DNA of 64,000 bases from Thermohalobaculum sp039033215 (GTDB lineage: Bacteria; Pseudomonadota; Alphaproteobacteria; Rhodobacterales; Rhodobacteraceae), in NCBI GenBank assembly GCA_039033215.1, contig JBCCDA010000013.1:1-64000 (forward strand), given 5' to 3'. Position 1 is the first letter of the stretch, and the number at the start of each line of letters is the position of its first letter. A program made the translations under genes and the position numbers. The notes below the pieces were generated by a model. That model was given only the letters and a program-made list of their open reading frames with translations, made no database searches and had not been told where the DNA came from. Positions 24,383 to 32,966 of this stretch are shown here, one piece after another.

Positions 24383-25291
24383 TCAGGCAGGCGCGCGTTT
24401 CTCCACCTGCAGCTTCTTGCGGACCTCGTCCGGGCCGATGACCTTCGCGCCCATGTTCTCGATGATCGTCACGGCGCGCTCGACCAGCTGGTAGTTCTTC
24501 GCAAAGACACCGCGGTCGAGGTAGAGATTGTCCTCCAGCCCCACGCGCACGTTTCCGCCCGCCAGAACGGCAGCGGCGACATAGGGCATCTCGTTGCGCC
24601 CGATCGAGAACGCGGAGAAGGTCCAGCCCGCGGGCACGTTGTTGACCATCGCCATGAAGGTGTTGAGGTCATCGGGCGCGCCCCAGGGCACCCCCATGCA
24701 GAGCTGCACCAGCACGGGCTCGGGGATCGCGCCCTGGTCCACCAGGTGTTTTGCCAGCCACAGATGCCCGGTGTCGAAAGCCTCGATCTCGATGCGCACG
24801 CCGGAGGCCGTCATGCGTTTGGCCATGTCCTCGAGCATGCCCGGCGTGTTGGCCATGATGTAGTCGGCCTCGGCGAAGTTCATGGTCCCGCAGTCGAGCG
24901 TGCAGATCTCCGGGCGGCTATCGAGCACATGGGCCACGCGGGCCTCGGCGCTGATCATGTCCGTGGAATTGGCCAGCGGGATCGGCGCCTCGGGCGGCCC
25001 GGTGATGATGTCGCCACCCATGCCCGCCGTGAGGTTCAATACACAGTCGGTCCCGGAATCCCGGATACGTTCGGTCACTTCGCGGTAGAGCGCGGGGTCA
25101 CGGGCGGGCGCGCCGGTCTCAGGGTCGCGGACGTGACAGTGCACGATGGCGGCCCCGGCCTTGGCAGCCTCGATCGCGCTGTCGGCGATCTGCTGCGGCG
25201 AGCGGGGGACCTCGGGCGATTTGTCCTGCGTCCCGCCCGAGCCCGTGACGGCGCAAGTGATGAAGACCTCGCGGTTCATTCCCAGTGGCAT
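24383..25291 (-). CDS. BKACE family 3-keto acid cleavage enzyme (DUF849), probable 3-dehydrocarnitine cleavage
   Basis: 302-residue zinc enzyme of the beta-keto acid cleavage family. The zinc ligands HCH (His51, His53 in VHCHVRDPETG) and a Glu in VGLEDNLYLDRG are visible, with the N-terminal ITCAVTGSG. These enzymes condense a beta-keto acid with acetyl-CoA and release acetoacetate plus a new acyl-CoA. Given the carnitine dehydrogenase/betainyl-CoA thioesterase fusion downstream, 3-dehydrocarnitine is the likely substrate and betainyl-CoA the product. Start MPLGMNRE follows AGGGAGGGG. Confidence 0.9.
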   Translation of the reverse strand: MPLGMNREVFITCAVTGSGGTQDKSPEVPRSPQQIADSAIEAAKAGAAIVHCHVRDPETGAPARDPALYREVTERIRDSGTDCVLNLTAGMGGDIITGPPEAPIPLANSTDMISAEARVAHVLDSRPEICTLDCGTMNFAEADYIMANTPGMLEDMAKRMTASGVRIEIEAFDTGHLWLAKHLVDQGAIPEPVLVQLCMGVPWGAPDDLNTFMAMVNNVPAGWTFSAFSIGRNEMPYVAAAVLAGGNVRVGLEDNLYLDRGVFAKNYQLVERAVTIIENMGAKVIGPDEVRKKLQVEKRAPA

Positions 25292-25398
25292 CTGCGCCCC
25301 TCCCTGTTGTCAGCGCACTCTCTGCCGGGGACCAGGTCGGCGCATGACGGAATGCGCCGGGGCCGGGGCCATCCGCGACATGCTCGGCCCCCGAACGC

Positions 25399-26385
25399 TC
25401 AGCCGCCCTGGCGCCGGCGTTCCTTGAAGCGTGCGTGGCTCTCGGACGTGCCGTCGTGGAACGAGCCGAACCAGCGGTCCCACGGCATTTCGAGATTGCC
25501 GTAGTTACATTCGAAATAGCGGTGGTGCATCTGGTGGTGGAAGGTCCCAAGCGCGAGGTGTTTGCGGTCCTTGACCAGGAACGCCTCGTACCCTGTGTGT
25601 GAGCTCGCGCCTGTAAGCGCCTGGTGCTGCAGGTGAAAGAGAATGTGGATCGGGTGCGCGGGCACGATGAAGTGGATCAGTACCGACGAGAGGAAGATCA
25701 GGTGCTCAACCGGGTGCATCGACAACCCCGACCAGGGCCCGACGTTCGTGTTGCGATGGTGGAGCGCGTGGGCAAGGCGGTAGAGCGGCGGCCAGTGCAG
25801 TGCCCGGTGGATCCAATAGAAATGGAACGAGATCCAGATGGGCGTCGCCAGCAGGATCAGAACGAAGGCCACCGGGTTCTCCCAGGGCGACAGCACCGGC
25901 GCCCAGCCGTTCGCCATGGCCCAGAACAGCAGCACCTCATAGGCGGTCCAGAACGTCACGCCGCTCGCCAGCGTCCAGAAGACGTTGTCCCAGAGCTGGC
26001 TGTTGAAGGTGAACGTCCGACCGCCCGTCTGCTCGCGCGGGTCGAACTTCAGGTCCCTGCCCTGACGGCGCCAGGTGAAGAAGTAGAGGTGCAGCCCCCC
26101 CGCGACCACGGTCATGAGCACCATGTTCTTGACCCAGATCGTGAAGATCCATCCCGCGGCGAGCGTCCGTGCCTCCTCGAGCGGGGGCTGGACCCATAGG
26201 AACGTCAGGGTGGCGAGCACTGCGAGGATCGCGTTCTCGGCGAGGTTGATCCACCGCACGGCAAACCAGCGGGCGATGGCGCCCGGGCGCGGCGGCCAGG
26301 CGAACAGCGGCGAGGTGCGGATCGGCACATCCGGGCGGTAGTTCCACTGCCGGGCAAAGCCGTCGGTCTGGTCGGTGTCACTCAT
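25399..26385 (-). CDS. Sterol desaturase / fatty acid hydroxylase superfamily membrane protein
   Basis: 328 residues, several transmembrane segments and the di-iron histidine boxes of the FA_hydroxylase superfamily: HRALH, HALHHRN, HLQHQ and HHQMHH. It would be an O2-dependent hydroxylase or desaturase in the inner membrane. Bacterial homologues with known roles act on lipids, sterol-like compounds or choline-derived lipids; the substrate here is not evident. Start MSDTDQTDG follows GGAGG. It stands 107 bp upstream of the BKACE gene on the same strand and divergent from the CitE-like gene. Confidence 0.85.
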   Translation of the reverse strand: MSDTDQTDGFARQWNYRPDVPIRTSPLFAWPPRPGAIARWFAVRWINLAENAILAVLATLTFLWVQPPLEEARTLAAGWIFTIWVKNMVLMTVVAGGLHLYFFTWRRQGRDLKFDPREQTGGRTFTFNSQLWDNVFWTLASGVTFWTAYEVLLFWAMANGWAPVLSPWENPVAFVLILLATPIWISFHFYWIHRALHWPPLYRLAHALHHRNTNVGPWSGLSMHPVEHLIFLSSVLIHFIVPAHPIHILFHLQHQALTGASSHTGYEAFLVKDRKHLALGTFHHQMHHRYFECNYGNLEMPWDRWFGSFHDGTSESHARFKERRRQGG

Positions 26386-26486
26386 CGGGGGCCTCCGCCG
26401 CCGACCATGCCACGCGCGCGTCCGGCCGGGAAGCGCTTGTCTCACGCGTCGGTGTCTGCTGAAACACATCCCCAAGGGAGGCCCGC

Positions 26487-27344
26487 ATGACAGACCCAAC
26501 GACCCGTCCCCGCCGAAGCTTCATCTTCGCGCCGGGGCTGAAACCCGAGATGTTCCCGAAGGCCCTGGCCTCGGGCGCCGATATCGTCTGCGTCGAGCTT
26601 GAGGACGGTGTGGCCCCCAAGGACAAGGAGGCCGCACGGACAAACGCGATCGCCCTCTTCGCCCAGCCCCAGGCCGACGACGGGGTCGAACGGGTGGTGC
26701 GCATCAACTCGGTGCGTGAGGCGTTCGGTCTGGCGGACGTGATGGCGGTCCTCGCGACCGACACGCCGCCGCCCGCGCTGATGATGCCCAAGGTGCGCAC
26801 GCCGGATGAGATCGTCTGGCTGGACGGGCTCCTGACCGAACGGGGCCACGCGACCCGCCTGCAGGTGATCATCGAGACGAACGAGGGGCTGGAGGCCGTC
26901 GCAGACATCGCGCGCGCCTCTCCCCGCATCGACGCGCTCTTCTTCGGAGCCGTCGACATGGCCGCGGAGCTGGGCTGCCGGAACACCTGGGAGGCGTTGC
27001 TCTATGCGCGCTCGCGGGTCGTGCATGCCGCAGCCTCGGCCGGGCTGGATGCCATCGACGTGCCCTGGCTGGACCTGGAGGATCCCGACGGGATGGCCCT
27101 TGAGGCCGCCCGCGCCCGCGATCTGGGCTTCGTCGGCAAGGGCGCCATCCACCCCCGTCAGATCGCGGCCGTCAACGCGGCCTTCACCCCGACCGAGGCC
27201 GAGGTTGCCCGCGCCCGGCGGATCATCGCGGCCTTCGACGCCGCCGACACCGGGTTGGTCGTGGTCGACGGCAAGCTGATCGAGAAGCCGGTGCTGCGCG
27301 AGATGCACCGCATCCTCGCCATTGCCGGGCGCGTGACCGGGTGA
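26487..27344 (+). CDS. HpcH/HpaI aldolase / citrate lyase beta-like CoA ester lyase
   Basis: 285 residues of the CitE-like TIM-barrel family. Motifs: RSFIFAPGLKPEMFPKAL at the N-terminus, VELEDGVAPKDKEAAR (metal/substrate), MMPKVRTPDE, IIETNEGLEAV (acidic metal ligand) and GFVGKGAIHPRQI. Such enzymes cleave malyl-CoA, citramalyl-CoA or related thioesters. Which one is not deducible. The start follows AAGGGAGG and is divergent, 101 bp, from the membrane oxygenase gene. Confidence 0.88.
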   Translation: MTDPTTRPRRSFIFAPGLKPEMFPKALASGADIVCVELEDGVAPKDKEAARTNAIALFAQPQADDGVERVVRINSVREAFGLADVMAVLATDTPPPALMMPKVRTPDEIVWLDGLLTERGHATRLQVIIETNEGLEAVADIARASPRIDALFFGAVDMAAELGCRNTWEALLYARSRVVHAAASAGLDAIDVPWLDLEDPDGMALEAARARDLGFVGKGAIHPRQIAAVNAAFTPTEAEVARARRIIAAFDAADTGLVVVDGKLIEKPVLREMHRILAIAGRVTG

Positions 27345-27412
27345 GCCTTCCGGCGCTATACTACTACTCGTCGGCCCACACCCAACGCCTGACACGACAG
27401 GAGCGATCCCGG

Positions 27413-27724
27413 ATGCAACGCCACCTTCTCGCCGCCGCAGTGCTGCTGTCCGGATGTGCCGATGGCGCAGACCCGCTCCTGCCAGCCATGGTCATCGATG
27501 GGATCACGGCCACCGTCGAGCGCCGCGGCCCGGTCGCCATCGTGACCCAGGACGCCCGCAACCCGTCGAACTTCGACGGACAGCAGGCCATGGTGAGGCG
27601 CGCCCTGCAGGCAGCCGAGGTGATGACCGGCTGCTATGTGGCCCCCGGCCCGCGCCGCGAGCTGGACGCCTATGTCGCGGGTGCCGAACCTGTGCGCATC
27701 GCGGTCGATCTGCAGTGCAACTGA
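27413..27724 (+). CDS. Hypothetical small lipoprotein
   Basis: 103 residues. A lipoprotein signal (MQRHLLAAAVLLSGCADG, lipobox LSGC) is followed by a compact domain with VERRGPVAIVTQDARNPSNF and a Cys near the C-terminus (QCN). The ATG at 27413 has GGAG eight bases upstream; an upstream GTG overlapping the lyase gene is less likely. I recognise no family. It is tandem with the lyase upstream and the oxidoreductase downstream. Confidence 0.7.
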   Translation: MQRHLLAAAVLLSGCADGADPLLPAMVIDGITATVERRGPVAIVTQDARNPSNFDGQQAMVRRALQAAEVMTGCYVAPGPRRELDAYVAGAEPVRIAVDLQCN

Positions 27725-27731
27725 CGCGGGG

Positions 27732-28766
27732 ATGGCCGTGACCGACCTGGCGGTGATCGGGGCCGGGCTGATCGGGCGGTGCCATGCGGCGCTGATCGCC
27801 GACAGTGCCGAGGCAACGTTGTCCGCGATCGCCGACCCGGCGCCGGATGCCCGCCACCTCGCCGAGGAGATGGGCGTTCCCTGGTTCCCGGATCTGCCTC
27901 ACCTGCTCGAGGCGCAGCACCCCGACGGCATTATCATCGCAACGCCCAACCAGCGACACCGCGCGGACGGAGAAGCGGCGGTTGCCGCGGGCATCCCTGC
28001 CCTCGTCGAGAAGCCGCTGGCCGGAGACGTCGCCGATGCCGAAGCGCTGGTGTCCGCGGCCGACCGTGCGGGGGTGCCCCTGCTGGTCGGCCACCACCGG
28101 CGGCATAACCCGATCATCGCGGCGGCCAAGGCAGCCATCGCGAGGGGTGAGCTTGGCCGGATCGTCGCGGTCCACGCGCAGTTCTGGCTCTGCAAGCCAG
28201 ACGATTACTTCGAGGTGGATTGGCGCCGGCAGCCCGGCGCGGGGCCGGTCCTGATCAACCTTATCCACGACATTGACCTGCTCCGACACCTCTGCGGCGA
28301 GATCACGGCCGTGCAGGCAAACGAAACCTCGGCTATCCGGGACCTCGCGGTCGAGGATACCGCGGCGGCGATCCTCACGTTCGAGAACGGCGCGCTGGGA
28401 ACGCTCACCGCGTCGGATACAGTGGCCGCCCCCTGGAGCTGGGAGATGACGGCGGGCGAGAACCCGACCTATCCGCACACCGACCAGCACTGCTATCTGA
28501 TCGGCGGGACGCACGGATCGCTGTCGCTGCCGCAGGGCGTGCTCTGGCGCCACCCGGGCCCACGCAGCTGGTGGGAGCCGATCGCGCCCACGCAGCTGGA
28601 CATCGCCCCCGCCGACCCGCTGCCCCGGCAGCTCGCGCACTTCTGCGCGGTGATCCGGGGCGAGGCCACACCCCTGGTCGGCGGCACCGATGGCCTGGCC
28701 GCCGTGCGCGTGATCGCCGCGATCAAGGAGGCCGCGGTGTCCGGCCAAACCGTCGCCGTCGCCTGA
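27732..28766 (+). CDS. Gfo/Idh/MocA family oxidoreductase
   Basis: 344-residue NAD(P)-dependent dehydrogenase. Rossmann motif LAVIGAGLIGRCHAA, the family's EKP motif (PALVEKPLAGD) and the catalytic region with INLIHDIDLLRHLCG are present. Members oxidise sugars, inositols or their derivatives. The start ATG at 27732 has GCGGGG before it. Substrate unknown; the tandem arrangement with a CitE-like lyase may be catabolic. Confidence 0.9.
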   Translation: MAVTDLAVIGAGLIGRCHAALIADSAEATLSAIADPAPDARHLAEEMGVPWFPDLPHLLEAQHPDGIIIATPNQRHRADGEAAVAAGIPALVEKPLAGDVADAEALVSAADRAGVPLLVGHHRRHNPIIAAAKAAIARGELGRIVAVHAQFWLCKPDDYFEVDWRRQPGAGPVLINLIHDIDLLRHLCGEITAVQANETSAIRDLAVEDTAAAILTFENGALGTLTASDTVAAPWSWEMTAGENPTYPHTDQHCYLIGGTHGSLSLPQGVLWRHPGPRSWWEPIAPTQLDIAPADPLPRQLAHFCAVIRGEATPLVGGTDGLAAVRVIAAIKEAAVSGQTVAVA

Positions 28767-28867
28767 CCAGGGCACGCATCACAATTCCCACCATCCCGAC
28801 CCAGACCATTGTGGGCACGGCCACATCCCGGCATATTGCCCTGACGGCAGGAACTGCGGGCAACTCC

Positions 28868-29227
28868 TTGGCGGGCAATCTTCTGACAGCAGCGGAACTC
28901 TGGGCCTGGGCGGGCGGCGCCGTGGCGTTGGTGTTCCTCGGCGTCGGGATCGACCGGGTGGATCCGAACGCGCGCACGTCCTTCGTGTTCCGCCCGCTCC
29001 TGATCCCCGGCATCGTGCTTCTCTGGCCGCTGGTGCTCTGGCGCTGGGCGGTGCTGGAGACCGGCCGCGACCGGCCCCATGCCCGCCACCAGCCGCCACG
29101 CGGCTTCCACCGCTATGCCTGGCTGGTCTTCGGCGCGGTCATTCCCGCCATCCTGATCGCGGGGCTCATCGTGCGCCAGGACGGGCCGCTGGAACGCCCG
29201 GCCATCCTGCTGGAAGCACCCGAATGA
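28868..29227 (+). CDS. Hypothetical membrane protein upstream of Rieske fusion gene
   Basis: About 119 residues with three hydrophobic helices (WAWAGGAVALVFLGVGI, LLIPGIVLLWPLVLWRW, WLVFGAVIPAILIAGLIV). No ATG lies in frame after the preceding gene, so the TTG at 28868 is a guess; an upstream GTG at 28811 is the alternative. The stop overlaps the start of the ferric-reductase/Rieske gene by four bases, so it is probably co-translated with it and may be an accessory membrane subunit. No domain recognised. Confidence 0.55.
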   Translation: MAGNLLTAAELWAWAGGAVALVFLGVGIDRVDPNARTSFVFRPLLIPGIVLLWPLVLWRWAVLETGRDRPHARHQPPRGFHRYAWLVFGAVIPAILIAGLIVRQDGPLERPAILLEAPE

Positions 29228-30273
29228 GCGTCGCCTACATCCCCGTCCAGTGGAACCGCAACAAGTGGATCTACGACAGCGTCCTGCTTGCGCTGGTGGT
29301 GCTCTACCTTGTGGCGTTCCTGCACTGGGGGCAGGGCTTCCAGGACACGACACGCCCCGTCGACACGGCCATCCACCGCGCGCGCGCCTTCGGGACATGC
29401 GCCTTCTTCATGCTGACGGTGATCCTCTGCATCGGGCCGCTCGCGCGGCTCGACCGGCGGTTTCTGCCGCTTCTCTACAACCGCCGCCACTTCGGCGTGA
29501 TGACCTGTTTCGTAGCGATCGCGCACGCGGGTTTCATCCTGGACTGGTACTTTGCGTTCTCACCTCTCCCGCAGTGGGAGGCGCTGCTCACCGCCAACAC
29601 GGCCTATGCGCGCGCGCTTGGCTTCCCGTTCGAGATCTTCGGCGTCGCGGCCCTCCTGATCCTGGTCATCCTGGCTGCGACCAGCCACGATTTCTGGCTC
29701 AGCTTCCTGACCGCACCCGTCTGGAAGGCGCTCCACTATCTCATCTACCCGGCCTATGCGGCCGTGGTCGCGCACTTGAGTTTCGGCATCCTGCAGGATC
29801 AACAGAACCCGCTGTTCCCCATGGCTGTGGCTTTCTCGGCCGCGGCGGTCGCGGGTCTGCATGTCTGGGCAGCACTGGCCGAGCCGCGCCCGCTGACCGA
29901 GGACCGCGACGGTCCGTGGGAACGGATCGGCCCCTGGGCCGGGATCGAGGATGGCTGCGCCCAGGTGGCGCGCCTCTCGAACGGAGACCGCGTGGCGGTG
30001 TTCCGTCACGACGGCACGCTCAGCGCCATCTCGAACGCTTGCGCGCATCAGAACGGTCCGCTGGGCGAGGGCCGGATCCTGGACGGCTGCGTCACCTGCC
30101 CCTGGCACGGCTTCCAGTACCGCCTGCGGGACGGACGCTCGCCCGAACCGTTCACCGAGACCGTGCCGACCTACGCGCTGGAGCTTCGCGGCGAAGACAT
30201 CTGGGTCGACAGCCGTGCGAACGCACCGGGCACCGACATCGACCCCGTGGTGCTCCCCATGAGCCCTGCATGA
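29224..30273 (+). CDS. Ferric reductase-like transmembrane protein fused to Rieske 2Fe-2S domain
   Basis: 349 residues. The N-terminal 220 residues hold about six transmembrane helices. They carry two His pairs at the spacing of bis-heme ferric reductase/cytochrome b domains (His89/His101 and His171/His184). The C-terminal part is a Rieske ferredoxin with CAH (Cys273, His275) and CPWH (Cys292, His295). This suggests electron transfer between a soluble donor and membrane hemes, but no flavin domain is present, so the reductase partner is unknown. It is coupled to the small membrane protein before it and followed by a G4-hairpin repeat and two unknown membrane proteins. Confidence 0.85.
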   Translation: MSVAYIPVQWNRNKWIYDSVLLALVVLYLVAFLHWGQGFQDTTRPVDTAIHRARAFGTCAFFMLTVILCIGPLARLDRRFLPLLYNRRHFGVMTCFVAIAHAGFILDWYFAFSPLPQWEALLTANTAYARALGFPFEIFGVAALLILVILAATSHDFWLSFLTAPVWKALHYLIYPAYAAVVAHLSFGILQDQQNPLFPMAVAFSAAAVAGLHVWAALAEPRPLTEDRDGPWERIGPWAGIEDGCAQVARLSNGDRVAVFRHDGTLSAISNACAHQNGPLGEGRILDGCVTCPWHGFQYRLRDGRSPEPFTETVPTYALELRGEDIWVDSRANAPGTDIDPVVLPMSPA

Positions 30274-30296
30274 CCCGCCACACCATACTGCGCCCA

Positions 30297-30386
30297 CCGC
30301 ATGGGCGCCCGTGCCGGGGTGGGTGGGCTGCGCCGACACCCGCCACTGGCCCGTATCCCTGCAGGGAGGCGCGGGCGCCCATGCGG
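30297..30386 (+). repeat. G4-hairpin repeat, copy B, between Rieske fusion and next gene
   Basis: 19-nt arms (30297-30315 and 30368-30386) match except for one G-U type position. The loop begins GGGGTGGGTGGG (30316-30327), three G runs in place of four. It fills most of the 127-bp gap before the gene at 30401. The segment GCCGGGGTGGG is shared with copies A and C, and the 3' arm GGAGGCGCGGGCGC with copy D. Confidence 0.7.
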
Positions 30387-30400
30387 CATGAGGCAATGAT

Positions 30401-31168
30401 ATGAAGACACCCGAGCGCGAGATCTTCTTTGTCGGCTTCCTGTCCGAGATCCCGCCCGGCCTGCGCCGGTTTCTGGCCCTGACCTGCGTGATCCTTCCCT
30501 GTGTCTTCGCGGGGCTCGGGTTCGCGGTCTCGGCGACCCAGGACGACCCGGGCGACGGCGCCTTCCGCTTCGATCTGGGGCGCCAGGAACTCACCGGTGT
30601 TGTCACGGCCCTGCCCTACCCGACGCTCACGATCATCGAGGGGTCGGAGCTTTTGCCACCCGGCCATGTCCTGATGCTCTCCGGCGCGGGCAAGACCGGT
30701 GCGAGGGCCGCGGCCGGGCTCGATGGCCAGCTGGCCCGGATCCAGGGCATCGCCCTGACCCGCGGCACGCTCACCATGCTGCAGCTTGCCGGCGGCGCGC
30801 GGGCGCCTGCCCCGGTCGAGGGAGCTGTCCTCCCCGCCCCGACCCCGGACACAAGTCTCGGCCGCTGGCGCCTGACGGGTGAGATCTGCGACGGGAAGTG
30901 CCTTGCGGGTGCCATGCGCCCGGGCACCGGCCTCTCGCACAAGGCCTGCGCCAATCTCTGTCTGATCGGGGGGATCCCGCCCGTCTTCGCCGCGACCGGC
31001 GATGTCGAGGGCGAGGCGTTCTTCCTGATCGCCGGGCCGGACGGGGGACCGATGCCGGAACACCTGCTGGAGATCACAGCTGTCCTGATCGAGGCGGAGG
31101 GCGAGATCGTGCGGCGCGGCGATCTTCTGATCTTCAAGCTCGACCCGGCAACGGCCCGGGTGCTCTGA
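30401..31168 (+). CDS. Hypothetical membrane-anchored protein
   Basis: 255 residues with one clear N-terminal transmembrane segment (FLALTCVILPCVFAGLGFAV) and a large, probably periplasmic domain. That domain has a Cys cluster around residues 165-187 (EICDGKCLAGAM, KACANLCLIGG), four Cys that could bind a metal or form disulphides. The C-terminal segment ends VRRGDLLIFKLD. I recognise no family. Its stop and the next start overlap (TGATG), so it forms a unit with the 77-residue protein and probably with the Rieske fusion. Confidence 0.75.
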   Translation: MKTPEREIFFVGFLSEIPPGLRRFLALTCVILPCVFAGLGFAVSATQDDPGDGAFRFDLGRQELTGVVTALPYPTLTIIEGSELLPPGHVLMLSGAGKTGARAAAGLDGQLARIQGIALTRGTLTMLQLAGGARAPAPVEGAVLPAPTPDTSLGRWRLTGEICDGKCLAGAMRPGTGLSHKACANLCLIGGIPPVFAATGDVEGEAFFLIAGPDGGPMPEHLLEITAVLIEAEGEIVRRGDLLIFKLDPATARVL

Positions 31169-31401
31169 TGGCCCGCCGCGCCATTGGCCTCGCCCTTGCA
31201 GGCGCGCTCGCACTCGGGCTCTGGTACGCATGGGCGAACTACGGCCAGTTCGCGAACGTCGCCCGCTGGACGGGTGATACCAAGCTCGGCTGGCTGCGCT
31301 CGTGGCTGACCGAGTTCCGAACGCCGCTCCTCTGCATCGCCGGCGCGTTGGCGTTGTCGTTCCTGTCGTGGGTCTGGGCGAAGCTGAACCTCGGCCACTG
31401 A
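31168..31401 (+). CDS. Small hypothetical membrane protein
   Basis: 77 residues with two transmembrane helices (AIGLALAGALALGLWYAWA and TPLLCIAGALALSFLSWVWA). The ATG shares one base with the upstream stop. Function unknown; operon position suggests a subunit or assembly factor for the Rieske/heme membrane protein. Confidence 0.7.
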   Translation: MARRAIGLALAGALALGLWYAWANYGQFANVARWTGDTKLGWLRSWLTEFRTPLLCIAGALALSFLSWVWAKLNLGH

Positions 31402-31442
31402 TCGGCCCTTGTAAGCGGGGGATCGCAGGTTACTTCCCGGCC

Positions 31443-31982
31443 ATGACCGGGGAGAAGAAAGGCCAGGACGATCTCTACGCGCTCTTCGAGGCGCAGGACA
31501 TCGCCTATACGCACCATCCCCACCCCCCGCTGCATACGGTCGAGGAATCCAAGGAGCTCCGCGGCGAGATCCCGGGTGCGCATGTCAAGAACATGTTCCT
31601 GAAGGACAAGAAGGACCGGCTCTGGCTGGTCACGTGCCTCGAGTATCGCCAGATCCGCATCCGTGACCTCGAGAAGGAAGTGGGGGCGGCCAAAGCCAGT
31701 TTCGGCAAGCCCGAGCTCCTGTGGGAGACGCTGGGCCTGCGCCCCGGCGCGGTCTCGCCCTTCGGCCTGATCAACGACACCGACCACCGGGTCACCGTCA
31801 TCCTTGATGAACAGATGCTCGAGCTTGATCCGATCAACGCTCACCCGCTCCACAACGAGGCGACCACCGGTCTCTCGTCAACCGACTTCCGGCGCTTCTT
31901 CGAGATCACCGGACATACACCGCTGATCATCGATTTCGACGCCCTCGAGGAAAAGGAACGCCTCCGTGCCGCAACCACCTGA
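31443..31982 (+). CDS. YbaK/ProX-type aminoacyl-tRNA editing domain protein
   Basis: 179-residue stand-alone trans-editing protein of the ProX/PrdX branch. Typical features are the N-terminal HPPLHTVEES, the conserved Lys in HVKNMFLKDKKDRLWLV, and GAVSPFGLIND. It would hydrolyse mischarged Ala-tRNA(Pro) or a similar error in the cytoplasm. The start ATG at 31443 lacks a strong ribosome site; the open frame upstream overlaps the membrane protein gene and is not coding. Confidence 0.85.
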   Translation: MTGEKKGQDDLYALFEAQDIAYTHHPHPPLHTVEESKELRGEIPGAHVKNMFLKDKKDRLWLVTCLEYRQIRIRDLEKEVGAAKASFGKPELLWETLGLRPGAVSPFGLINDTDHRVTVILDEQMLELDPINAHPLHNEATTGLSSTDFRRFFEITGHTPLIIDFDALEEKERLRAATT

Positions 31983-32054
31983 TACGCGGCAATTGCACCC
32001 GCCGGTGCCAGTCTCTATGTGGGCCTCCAAACAGAGTTCCGGGGAGGACTGGAC

Positions 32055-32963
32055 ATGATCGAGTTGGGTACCGGTGGCGCAACCGCCACCGCAGAGACAG
32101 CCGTCAAGCAAACAACCGACCAGACATTCGTCGCTGACGTGATCGAGGCGTCGCGCGAGAAGCCCGTGATCGCCTATTTCACCGCCGAGTGGTGCGGGCC
32201 GTGCAAGACCCTGGGACCCCAGCTGGAAGCCGCGGTGGCTGCGACGAACGGCACCGTGGCGCTCTGCAAGATCGACGTCGATCAGAGCCAGATGGTCGCG
32301 CAGCAGCTGAGGGTGCAGTCGATTCCCGCGGTCTTCGCCTTCGATCAGGGCCAGCCGATCGACGCTTTCATGGGCGCCGTGCCGCAGAGCCAGATCCAGG
32401 AGTTCGTCGACAAGCTGGCAAAAGGTGCCGGTGCGGGCGGGCTTGAGGAGGCGATGGACGCCGCCGATCAGATGCTCGAGGACGGCGCTGCCACCGATGC
32501 CGCGCAGACCTTCGCCGCCGTTCTGGGCGAGGATCCCGAGAACGCGCGGGCCATGGGTGGCATGATCCGGGCGACACTTGCCGCCGGTGATGTTGACCGC
32601 GCCAAGGCGATGCTGGACCAGGTGCCCGAAACGATGGCGGAGGATGCGCATATCGTCGCTGCCCGCGCTGCCGTCGATCTGGCCGAACAGGCCGCCGCCG
32701 CAGGCCCTCTTACCGAGTTGCGCGCGACCCTCGAGACAAACCCCAACAACAACCACGCCCGCTTTGATCTTGCGGTCGCGCTGTCAGCGGCCGGCGATAA
32801 CGAGGCCGCGGTGGATGAATTGCTCGAGCTGTTCCGGCGTGACCGTGAATGGAACGACGGGGCGGCCAAGGAGCAGCTCTTCAAGATCTTCGATGCGCTG
32901 GGGCCGAAAGACCCGATCGCGCTGACCGGGCGTCGCCGCCTCTCCTCCATGATCTTCGCCTGA
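32055..32963 (+). CDS. ybbN: Thioredoxin-TPR protein (YbbN/CnoX-like)
   Basis: 302 residues: a thioredoxin domain with active site WCGPCK (Cys47, Cys50), followed by TPR-like repeats (from about residue 115) as in the holdase YbbN/CnoX. In alphaproteobacteria the CXXC is retained, consistent with an oxidoreductase plus chaperone role under oxidative stress. Start MIELGTGG follows GGGGAGGA. Close spacing with the Lon-N gene (3 bp) and the Trm112 gene indicates one operon. Confidence 0.88.
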   Translation: MIELGTGGATATAETAVKQTTDQTFVADVIEASREKPVIAYFTAEWCGPCKTLGPQLEAAVAATNGTVALCKIDVDQSQMVAQQLRVQSIPAVFAFDQGQPIDAFMGAVPQSQIQEFVDKLAKGAGAGGLEEAMDAADQMLEDGAATDAAQTFAAVLGEDPENARAMGGMIRATLAAGDVDRAKAMLDQVPETMAEDAHIVAARAAVDLAEQAAAAGPLTELRATLETNPNNNHARFDLAVALSAAGDNEAAVDELLELFRRDREWNDGAAKEQLFKIFDALGPKDPIALTGRRRLSSMIFA

Positions 32964-32966
32964 AGG

